Assembly (NCBI GenBank): GCA_902385025.1
Contig: CABMDX010000227.1
Coordinates: 1-5,522, forward strand
Source of the DNA: an uncultured archaeon
Lineage (GTDB): Archaea > Halobacteriota > Methanosarcinia > Methanotrichales > Methanotrichaceae
Length of the DNA stretch: 5,522 nt
Direction of reading: 5' to 3'
Positions 1 to 5,058 of the stretch are shown piece after piece. Position numbers and translations under genes: made by a program. The first letter of the stretch is position 1; every line of letters begins with the position of its first letter. Below the pieces are notes generated by a model that ran no database searches, was not told the DNA's origin, and worked only from the letters and a program-made list of their open reading frames with translations.

Positions 1-119
1 GATCGGAATCCATTGTCGATTTGATGATTTATGTTATGGATTGCTTTAACCTACCAATACCCGACGAGGGTGGACTGCTTTACAAGCTCAAAGCGATAGG
101 GCTAAAAGTTGGAAAGTAG
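1..119 (+). CDS. C-terminal tail of an unrecognised protein (5' end outside window)
   Basis: An open frame enters from the left edge (first full codon at base 3) and ends at TAG 117-119, giving 38 residues that begin SESIVDLMIYVMD and end AIGLKVGK. The stretch is hydrophobic/helical followed by a LPIPDEGG turn. I cannot name the family. It overlaps by 11 bases the frame of the next ORF, whose first possible start is TTG 109. Two readings fit. It may be the end of a separate upstream gene translationally coupled to the next one. Alternatively it may be the preceding part of the same aldehyde-dehydrogenase-like protein, separated by a one-base shift at the AAAA run 104-107: reading three A instead of four joins this frame directly to the downstream one. 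The start LSESxxxL...LP weakly recalls the SE...LP segment before the ALDH cofactor-binding strand, but too little is visible to decide. Confidence 0.5.
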   Translation, partial: SESIVDLMIYVMDCFNLPIPDEGGLLYKLKAIGLKVGK

Positions 120-963
120 AGTAACTTATAAGACAAGTGGAAAAGAAGCCTTTGCCCATGACCTCTACAATATGTGCAGAATGGATGGTGGATATTTTAT
201 CTTGATGGGAGATCCCACCACGCCAAAGAAGATAGTATATGGCAGATTTTTAAATGAAATTGATATCAATACACTTCCTTTGCCTCAAAACATGATTGCA
301 TTCACAACTCATGGAGGTTCTATAATAGTGGACGAATCTGCGGATATTATGAAAGTTGTCTCGGGAACTATAGATTCGTTCAAGTATCCAAGAGCATGCA
401 AGGTTCCAACAGGAATTTTTGTCCATGGATCAATTTTAAATGAATTTATTAACGAACTAAGGAATGCAGTTGAAGCTCAAACTATTGGCAATGTATTGAG
501 CAAAGATACGGATATTGCGAATCTCTCTGACACGCAATGGAATATTGTAGACGACTTCATACGAGTCGCCAAGACCAATGGTGAAGTCGTGTATGGAGGT
601 AGAATAAATCAACCAACGATAATCAAAGGCCATTTCTATTCTTCGCTTCTCATGGAACCTCAATTTCCTGTCTATTGCATTGAGGCAGTCGATGATGAAA
701 ATCAAGCAATAGAAAAGATAAATGAAGTGAGTTCCAAGACACCACAAAGAAGAATTCTGGATCTCAGCGTTTATTCTGAAAATAATGCTCTATTTCAGAA
801 AATCCAAAAATTAAGGAAAGAAGGATATCTTAAGGTTTATTCATTGCACTTTAATCGGCCAACTTTATCCTACAATCCATATACGGCCCATGAAGGAATT
901 CTATTACGAGAATATCTTTCAGAACCAGAATTTCTGGATCGCAATGAAGATAGTCTAATATAA
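109..963 (+). CDS. Aldehyde dehydrogenase superfamily protein, catalytic half only, probably degenerate or 5'-truncated
   Basis: The 284 residues align by eye with the second half of NAD(P)-dependent aldehyde dehydrogenases (full length about 450-500). Landmarks: FILMGDPTTPKKI (residues 30-42) sits where FTGS-x-x-x-GKKI is expected; HGGSIIVDESADI (68-80) matches ELGGK-x-x-x-IVdesADl; Cys97 in RACKVPTGIFVH matches the catalytic-cysteine region (GQxC-x-x-x-x-r-x-xV); GEVVYGGR (158-165) and PTII (169-172) match the segment before the EEIFGPV motif, here EPQFPV (183-188); HFNRPTLSY...GILLREYL matches the family C-terminus. The cysteine is kept, but the general-base Glu before GGK is Thr and the cofactor-binding Glu of EEIFGPV is not clearly present, so ordinary dehydrogenase activity is doubtful. 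CoA-acylating or LuxC-type acyl reductases are an alternative. The only upstream start is TTG 109, just after TAA 103-105, without a good ribosome site; ATG 172 and 181 lie inside the homology. The start is therefore uncertain, and the frame may really continue from the preceding ORF. The gene is AT-rich relative to thiC. Confidence 0.72.
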   Translation: MESRVTYKTSGKEAFAHDLYNMCRMDGGYFILMGDPTTPKKIVYGRFLNEIDINTLPLPQNMIAFTTHGGSIIVDESADIMKVVSGTIDSFKYPRACKVPTGIFVHGSILNEFINELRNAVEAQTIGNVLSKDTDIANLSDTQWNIVDDFIRVAKTNGEVVYGGRINQPTIIKGHFYSSLLMEPQFPVYCIEAVDDENQAIEKINEVSSKTPQRRILDLSVYSENNALFQKIQKLRKEGYLKVYSLHFNRPTLSYNPYTAHEGILLREYLSEPEFLDRNEDSLI

Positions 964-1066
964 ACAAGCGGACAAGGCTCTGAGACCGCTGGTCAAAGAG
1001 GAGCTAAAGCCGCGAAGCTGCGCCCGTCAGAACGCATCAGTTCCTGCAAAGATACCGTTATATGTA
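964..1066 (+). other. Spacer between the ALDH-like and Cache genes, no gene recognised
   Basis: Bases 964-1050 are visibly GC-richer than the AT-rich gene on their left, while 1055-1110 is AT-rich again. The plus-strand frame of the following Cache gene stays open back to base 959, but its translation (for example KALRPLVKEELKPRSC) does not look like the missing front of a Cache domain and contains no ATG, GTG or TTG start. Bases 1061-1066 (TATGTA) and 1076-1081 (TACATA) form a 6-bp inverted repeat around the ATG at 1067. ATATGTA near 1060 could be a weak TATA-like element. I see no RNA gene, terminator or mobile-element end. Confidence 0.4.
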
Positions 1067-1786
1067 ATGTACCTATACATAATAGTTAATAGTAGTATTA
1101 TTAGCAAGGGAGACCTCTGCATCTTCGCCTACGACTTCAATGGAACCTGCATTGCCCATCCCATAAATCCCAGCTTGGTCGGCAAGACCGGCTTTTCGGA
1201 CATAAATGGCGTTGATGTGGTAGGTAGCGAGCTTAGATTGGCCAGAAGAGGTGGCGGGACCATGTATATCGTGTTCCCAAACCCAACCCACGGGAATAAA
1301 GAGGAGCTGAAGCAGATCTACATTAGAAGTATGTTTGATAGCATGTATCTGGGCTCTGGAATATATCTTTCCAACATCTCTGCATCTTTTGACAAGGACC
1401 AAGTAAACGAGCTTGTAGCCTATGTAAATGAGGCATTGCAGTTCGCGAAGCAGAACGGCAAACAGAAATCACTTGAAGTCTTCAATGATCCAAAAGGCAA
1501 TTTTGCCAGAGATGGACGCTACATCTTCGCCTATGATTATGATGGACGAACTCTGGCCTTGCCTTATCAGCTGAAGCTGATAGGCACAAGCCGAATCGAT
1601 ATAAAAGACCCAAATGGTGTCGACTTCGTCCGTCAGGGCATCGACGTGGCCAGAATGGGCAATGGTTTCCACTACTACATATATCCCGATCCATCCAAAA
1701 ACATGACTGCAGCGCTAAAGCTCAGCTACGTGGCGAACGTTGATGATAAATGGTTCCTGGGATCTGGCATCTATGCAAAAGGATAA
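1067..1786 (+). CDS. Tandem small-Cache (sCache_2-like) domain protein, N-terminally truncated
   Basis: The 239 residues contain two copies of a single-Cache ligand-binding fold of the kind found outside the membrane in prokaryotic sensors. Copy 1 spans about residues 15-101 and copy 2 about 106-237. Both share IFAYD-[FY]-[ND]-G-x-x-x-A-x-P, NGVD-[FV]-V, a glycine turn, a YPDP/FPNP strand and a closing LGSGIY. Copy 2 carries its full leading helix, including NELVAYVNEALQFAK and SLEVFNDPKGNF. Copy 1 lacks this helix and begins directly at KGDLCIFAYDF, and no signal peptide precedes it. The ATG at 1067 sits in AT-rich DNA with no ribosome-binding match, and the first 14 residues (including YIIVNSSIIS) look like readthrough rather than family sequence. 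The gene therefore appears to have lost 5' sequence, probably by deletion or rearrangement at about 1067-1110. It may be a pseudogene or a cytoplasmic remnant. Ligand is unknown; no histidine kinase, HAMP or methyl-accepting domain is attached. It is followed after 64 bases by another Cache gene. Confidence 0.8.
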   Translation: MYLYIIVNSSIISKGDLCIFAYDFNGTCIAHPINPSLVGKTGFSDINGVDVVGSELRLARRGGGTMYIVFPNPTHGNKEELKQIYIRSMFDSMYLGSGIYLSNISASFDKDQVNELVAYVNEALQFAKQNGKQKSLEVFNDPKGNFARDGRYIFAYDYDGRTLALPYQLKLIGTSRIDIKDPNGVDFVRQGIDVARMGNGFHYYIYPDPSKNMTAALKLSYVANVDDKWFLGSGIYAKG

Positions 1787-1850
1787 AAGAGCAAACAGAC
1801 CATGCAAAGCGGGAATCACGGTCACTTTCGATAAAATACAGGCGATGATA

Positions 1851-2747
1851 ATGAGTACAGGGAAAAATCCAGAACAGAACGTGCTTGGTTTTGCATCAGT
1901 GGTGACTATAGCAGCACTGATTTTGTGCAACACCGTTGCTTTCAGCCAGGATGTGCCAGAAAACGGTGTATCCGCTGCAGATTCCATGACCAACATGCCC
2001 TTTATATTGCTCCAGATTCAGGCTGATGTGCAGGGAAGCCTGAATGATTTGGAGGCCGGCGTGGCAGATGCAGCTCAAAATCTCTCAATAACGGGGCTGG
2101 AAGGATCTGATGCTCGCGGAATCCTGCAGAGGCTGCTTGAGACTGACTCGAACCTTGCCGAAGCAGTAACATTCAGCAATGAAGGAAAGATCATCATAGC
2201 CGAATGCAGAGGATGCGAGGGCGGCGAGGGTGCCGATATAAGCAGCCAGGAGCATATAGCTCACGTCCTGAAGACAAAAACCCCAACGCTCAGCAAGCAG
2301 TTCCTGCTGGTAGAAGGATACAACGGCACGGCTCTGGCATATCCAATATTCTCCCCGCAGGGTGAGTTTCTGGGAGGCATCAGTGCAATCATTGAACCTG
2401 ATAAATTGCTGAATGCCGTGGTGGCTCCACAGCTCCACTTTAATCTTTCTAACCGGAGCAACATCACAGACTATAGCTTCTGGCTAATGCACCTGGACGG
2501 CCTTATTGCCTATGACCGAGATTCAAGCCAGATTGGGAAGAATCTTTTCGAAGACCCGCTTTATAAGCCGTACCCCAGCCTTCTGGCCCTGGGAAAGATG
2601 ATGACTAAAGCGAGGTCAGGCCATGGGTACTATAGCTTTCAAGTAACAGAAGGCAATAGAAAGCAAGTGACTAAGGAGAGCTACTGGACAACGGCGGAGC
2701 TTTATGGCAGGGAATGGAGGCTTGTCGTCACCAAGATAATGCAGTAA
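1851..2747 (+). CDS. Membrane-anchored double-Cache (dCache-like) sensor-domain protein
   Basis: From ATG 1851 the product is 298 residues. Residues 1-10 are polar with one Lys, 11-31 are a hydrophobic segment (VLGFASVVTIAALIL...) acting as signal peptide or signal anchor, and the rest should lie outside the membrane. Residues about 45-75 form a helix (FILLQIQADVQGSLNDL). The membrane-distal lobe is about 85-190, with AVTFSNEGKIIIAE, then ALAYPIFSPQGEFLGGISAII. The second lobe is about 205-298, with FWLMHLDGLIAYDRDSSQIGKNLF, SGHGYYSF and a final YGREWRLVV strand. This order is that of dCache_1 domains, which bind small ligands such as amino acids or carboxylates; the ligand here is unknown. 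There is no second membrane segment and no kinase, cyclase or chemotaxis output domain, so any signalling needs a partner. Earlier in-frame ATGs (1740, 1743) would overlap the preceding gene and put a non-family 37-residue extension before the hydrophobic segment. ATG 1851 (or 1845) is preferred, with weak AGGCG just upstream. Two cysteines in ECRGCEGGEG (118-127) could pair. Confidence 0.85.
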   Translation: MSTGKNPEQNVLGFASVVTIAALILCNTVAFSQDVPENGVSAADSMTNMPFILLQIQADVQGSLNDLEAGVADAAQNLSITGLEGSDARGILQRLLETDSNLAEAVTFSNEGKIIIAECRGCEGGEGADISSQEHIAHVLKTKTPTLSKQFLLVEGYNGTALAYPIFSPQGEFLGGISAIIEPDKLLNAVVAPQLHFNLSNRSNITDYSFWLMHLDGLIAYDRDSSQIGKNLFEDPLYKPYPSLLALGKMMTKARSGHGYYSFQVTEGNRKQVTKESYWTTAELYGREWRLVVTKIMQ

Positions 2748-2766
2748 GGCTTTCTGCACTTTTTTT
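2741..2766 (+). terminator. Probable terminator after the double-Cache gene
   Basis: GCAG 2741-2744 can pair with CTGC 2754-2757, spanning the TAA stop, and is followed at once by seven T residues (2760-2766) and further T-rich sequence to about 2775. The stem is only 4 bp. In archaea the T-run alone is usually the working signal. It ends plus-strand transcription before the convergent hydrolase gene. Confidence 0.5.
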
Positions 2767-2850
2767 CTTTCATTTGGATAACATGACTAAACTTTATGAT
2801 GACTCTAATAGAAATTCGACTTTTGTTATGCCCCTGACACAACCGTTGCA

Positions 2851-2874
2851 TCCCGCGAGGGACTCACCGCGGGA
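2851..2874. repeat. GC-rich inverted repeat in the convergent intergenic region
   Basis: TCCCGCG 2851-2857 and CGCGGGA 2868-2874 form a perfect 7-bp stem around a 10-base loop. It lies between the T-run ending the double-Cache gene and the A-run (T on the minus strand) behind the hydrolase gene. Neither strand has a T-run immediately after the stem, so it is not a classic intrinsic terminator. It could help stop convergent transcripts, stabilise a 3' end, or be a protein-binding site. Confidence 0.5.
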
Positions 2875-2887
2875 ATCGAAATCGGGC

Positions 2888-2893
2888 AAAAAA
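2888..2893 (-). terminator. Oligo-T terminator for the minus-strand hydrolase gene
   Basis: Six A on the plus strand read as TTTTTT on the minus strand, about 26 bases beyond the hydrolase stop codon. Such T-runs are the usual archaeal termination signal. No strong hairpin precedes it. Confidence 0.4.
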
Positions 2894-2919
2894 TAGAACC
2901 AGGAGCGACACCATTTGCT

Positions 2920-3558
2920 TTAGATGCTCTTTGCAAATCTCAGGCTCATCTGGATCTGGCGGTTGACGTCCCGATTGGTTATTTCCATGTGCCCCGGATA
3001 CATGGTCATCACGTCCAGCTTTGTCAGCCGCTCAATGGAGTGCACAAGCTCCTCTGTATCTCCTCCGAACATGTCAGTCCTGCCGATGTTGCCGTCCGGG
3101 AAGACCGTGTCTCCGGAGAATAGCACCTTCTCATTCCTCTCATAAAGGCAGAGGCTGCCCTGGGAGTGGCCGGGCGTCTCCATTACCTCCAGCTTCCACT
3201 TTCCCGTATCGATCATCATTCCCTCCTTGAGAGGTTCGTCCACCTTGTACTCCGGAGCCTGCTGGCCGAAGAGGTAGGCCACTGATGCCAGCTCGTCGCC
3301 CACACAGCCGATCTCCTTTTCGCTGAGGAGGAGCCTGGCCCCTGTTGCCTTCTTCAGCTCCGGAGCGGCGCCTGAGTGGTCGTGATGGCAGTGAGTGAGC
3401 ACAATCATCTCGATCTTTTCCGGGTCAATATATTTTTTGATGTTTTTTAAGGTGGGTCCTGCCATCATGCCCGTATCTACAAGAATTGGTCTCTCATCTA
3501 AGACCAGGTAGACATTGCCGTCGAAGGCGGCACCGCTAACCTTATGGACTTCAACCAT
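2920..3558 (-). CDS. Metallo-beta-lactamase-fold (glyoxalase II-like) hydrolase
   Basis: The 212-residue product is a complete single-domain member of the metallo-beta-lactamase superfamily. The two-metal site is intact: HCHHDH at residues 56-61 in THCHHDHSG (the HxHxDH motif), His131 in TPGHSQGS, Asp150 in FSGDTVF and His190 in YPGH. The N-terminus has the usual NVYLVLDE...LVDTG strand pair. The protein lacks the C-terminal helical substrate domain of true glyoxalase II, so it belongs with the short thioester/phosphoester-hydrolase-like proteins common in archaea. It is probably cytosolic (no signal peptide) and the substrate cannot be told from sequence. It starts at ATG 3558 with AGGTG (3570-3566 on the minus strand) 7 bases upstream, a good archaeal ribosome site. 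It is transcribed alone, divergently from thiC and convergently with the double-Cache gene. The divergent layout does not by itself link it to thiamine. Confidence 0.9.
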   Translation of the reverse strand: MVEVHKVSGAAFDGNVYLVLDERPILVDTGMMAGPTLKNIKKYIDPEKIEMIVLTHCHHDHSGAAPELKKATGARLLLSEKEIGCVGDELASVAYLFGQQAPEYKVDEPLKEGMMIDTGKWKLEVMETPGHSQGSLCLYERNEKVLFSGDTVFPDGNIGRTDMFGGDTEELVHSIERLTKLDVMTMYPGHMEITNRDVNRQIQMSLRFAKSI

Positions 3559-3565
3559 TAATAAG

Positions 3566-3570
3566 CACCT
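3566..3570 (-). promoter_or_regulatory. Ribosome binding site of the hydrolase gene
   Basis: CACCT on the plus strand is AGGTG on the minus strand, 7 bases before ATG 3558. It matches the archaeal anti-Shine-Dalgarno and fixes the start. Confidence 0.65.
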
Positions 3571-3592
3571 GCAGGACGAATGCAGCTCTTAC

Positions 3593-3600
3593 AATATATT
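3593..3600 (-). promoter_or_regulatory. TATA-like box between the hydrolase gene and thiC
   Basis: AATATATT is a perfect 8-bp palindrome in the 53-bp divergent spacer. With the usual archaeal distance of about 26-27 bases to the start of transcription, the minus strand would begin near 3570, giving the hydrolase a very short leader just containing its AGGTG. On the plus strand transcription would start near 3623, past the thiC ATG at 3612, so the box fits the hydrolase better. TTAATAA around 3558-3564 is a weak candidate for thiC. Confidence 0.4.
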
Positions 3601-3611
3601 AGTTGGTATCA

Positions 3612-4889
3612 ATGACGCTGATGGAAGAAGCAAAGAGTGGACGCGTGCCCAGAGAAATCGATCTGGTGGCAGAGCGTGAGGGAATAGAGCCGGGAAAGCT
3701 CGCGCGCCTGGTGGCTGCGGGCCGGGTAGTTGTACCGAGGAACGTTCGCCGAGAGGGACTTGAGCCCATAGGCGTAGGTGAGATGCTCACCACCAAAGTA
3801 AACGTTAATGTGGGGACATCCAAGAGCCTCGACTCACCGGAGATAGAGGTTGAGAAGGCGCTGGCGGCAGTGGCTGCAGGCGCCGATGCAGTGATGGACC
3901 TTTCCACAGGCGGAGACCTGGATCTTGTGCGCAGAAAGATCCTGGATGCTCTGAAGATTCCCGTTGGCAGCGTGCCCATTTACAATGCTGCGGTCAGGAA
4001 TGACCTGAGCAGCCAGGGTCTCTTCAATGCCCTGGAAAAACATGCCAGGGACGGCGTGGACTTTGTGACCGTCCATGTTGGCGTCAACAAGAACTCCCTG
4101 GAGCGGCTGCGACAGGATCCCAGGGTCATGGGCGTGGTCAGCCGAGGGGGATCCCTTACTATGAAGTATATCTCCGATACGGGCGAGGAGAACCCGTATT
4201 ATGCCGAATACGACTATCTCCTGGAAATTGCCAGGGAGTACGATCTGACCCTCAGTCTGGGCGATGGGCTGCGACCGGGCTGCATTGAGGATGCCTCGGA
4301 TCGGGCCAAGTATATGGAGTTCATAATGCTCGGGGAGCTGGTCAGAAGAGCCCGCCAGGAAGGCGTGCAGGCCATGGTGGAAGGGCCCGGCCATGTGCCG
4401 GCAGATGAGATCCAGACCTCTGTGAAGGCCATGAAGCACCTGACCGATGGAGCTCCTCTGTACTTGCTTGGCCCGCTGGTCACTGACGTTGCTCCCGGAT
4501 ACGATCACATCACGGCTGCCATGGGCGGGGTGATTGCGGGCATGGCGGGAGCAGACTTCCTCTGCGCCACGACGCCCTCCGAGCACCTGGATCTGCCAAC
4601 CAAGGATGATGTGATCGAGGGCACCTATGTCACCCGCGTGGCCGCACATGCCGCGGACCTGACGCGCCCGGGCGTCCGGGAGAGGGCGCGAGCGTGGGAC
4701 CTGCAGATGGCGAAGGCCAGAGCGGATCTGAACTGGACCGGGCAGTTTGAGGCAGCCATAAATCCAGCCAGGGCGAAGCAGATCAGGCACAGGCGCGGAG
4801 TGGAGACCGATACATGCACAATGTGCTCTGAGCTATGTGCTATTCGGCTGTCGAAAGAGGCAATGGAGAGAGAAGCGGCGCGCAAGTGA
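3612..4889 (+). CDS. thiC: Phosphomethylpyrimidine synthase (ThiC), short archaeal/anaerobe type
   Basis: ThiC converts 5-aminoimidazole ribotide to hydroxymethylpyrimidine phosphate, the pyrimidine half of thiamine, using S-adenosylmethionine and a [4Fe-4S] cluster in the cytosol. The 425 residues show the family signatures in order: VMDLSTGGD (94-102), VPIYNA (121-126), HVGVN (155-159), SRGGS (177-181), LGDGLRPG (216-223), EGPGHVP (257-263), [15 protein letters not shown] (286-300), TPSEHLDLP (321-329) and the C-terminal cluster cysteines 402, 405 and 409 in CTMCSELC. The length equals the short ThiC form without the long N-terminal domain of E. coli-type enzymes. Cysteine spacing is CX2CX3C rather than the CX2CX4C of E. 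coli-type ThiC. The residue usually Tyr before TPxEHLxLP is Ala (CATTP) and the usual Gly of EHLGLP is Asp, so a ThiC paralogue with related radical chemistry is not excluded. ATG 3612 (MTLMEEAK) is chosen by family N-terminus over TTG 3603; no ribosome site is visible, suggesting a leaderless or weakly initiated message. No TPP riboswitch fits in the 53-base upstream gap. Confidence 0.95.
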   Translation: MTLMEEAKSGRVPREIDLVAEREGIEPGKLARLVAAGRVVVPRNVRREGLEPIGVGEMLTTKVNVNVGTSKSLDSPEIEVEKALAAVAAGADAVMDLSTGGDLDLVRRKILDALKIPVGSVPIYNAAVRNDLSSQGLFNALEKHARDGVDFVTVHVGVNKNSLERLRQDPRVMGVVSRGGSLTMKYISDTGEENPYYAEYDYLLEIAREYDLTLSLGDGLRPGCIEDASDRAKYMEFIMLGELVRRARQEGVQAMVEGPGHVPADEIQTSVKAMKHLTDGAPLYLLGPLVTDVAPGYDHITAAMGGVIAGMAGADFLCATTPSEHLDLPTKDDVIEGTYVTRVAAHAADLTRPGVRERARAWDLQMAKARADLNWTGQFEAAINPARAKQIRHRRGVETDTCTMCSELCAIRLSKEAMEREAARK

Positions 4890-4960
4890 GCTAGCGCTCT
4901 GCTCTCTAGCATTCTCCACCAGAGTCTGGATCGTGAGTCTGCAATTCCTGTTTGGAGAAA

Positions 4961-4972
4961 TTTTCTGTTTTT
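4961..4972 (+). terminator. T-rich terminator candidate downstream of thiC
   Basis: TTTTCTGTTTTT lies about 70 bases after the thiC stop. Two closely spaced T-runs are typical of archaeal termination. No strong stem directly precedes it, so the assignment is tentative. Confidence 0.35.
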
Positions 4973-4996
4973 GAGCGCTCCAGACAAAAGAGTGCG

Positions 4997-5020
4997 ATGT
5001 GAGGATTAACCTCCCCACAT
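4997..5020. repeat. Hairpin-forming inverted repeat between convergent genes
   Basis: ATGTGAGG (4997-5004) pairs with CCTC (5010-5013) plus ACAT (5017-5020), interrupted by a CCC bulge (5014-5016), with a five-base ATTAA loop. That makes 8 bp in two 4-bp halves. It lies 38 bases beyond the trefoil gene's stop on its own strand and could protect or end that transcript. No T-run adjoins it. Confidence 0.35.
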
Positions 5021-5058
5021 AAGGATGTTCCCGCCAGAATATTGCATTTCGTCTTATT

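Larger units (their letters stand above)
4890..5058. other. Convergent intergenic region between thiC and the trefoil gene
   Basis: No coding sequence is convincing here. Right after the thiC stop, GCTAG 4890-4894 and CTAGC 4906-4910 can pair. A T-rich stretch with T4 (4961-4964) and T5 (4968-4972) follows, then the palindrome GAGCGCTC (4973-4980). A further stem lies at 4997-5020. The genes on both sides point into this region, so these are most simply 3'-end signals. Confidence 0.5.

Noticed and set aside
457..747. 96-codon minus-strand frame inside the ALDH-like gene
   Set aside because: It is antisense to the recognisable ALDH segment, with no ribosome site or domain.
964..1066. tRNA, small RNA or insertion-sequence end in the spacer
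   Set aside because: No cloverleaf, terminal inverted repeat pair or transposase fragment could be recognised on either strand.
1740..1850. Start of the double-Cache gene at ATG 1740 or 1743
   Set aside because: It would overlap the preceding gene by 44-47 bases and place a charged non-family extension before the signal segment; ATG 1851 gives a normal signal anchor.
2714..2896. 60-codon plus-strand frame across the convergent spacer
   Set aside because: It overlaps the end of the double-Cache gene, crosses the T-run terminator and encodes low-complexity residues without homology.
3559..3611. TPP riboswitch upstream of thiC
   Set aside because: The divergent spacer is only 53 bases, too short for a THI element, and shows none of its conserved pieces such as CTGAGA.
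3834..4790. Long 318-codon open frame on the minus strand
   Set aside because: It is antisense to thiC, whose family motifs fill the plus strand. The long frame follows from high GC, and its translation shows no family features.
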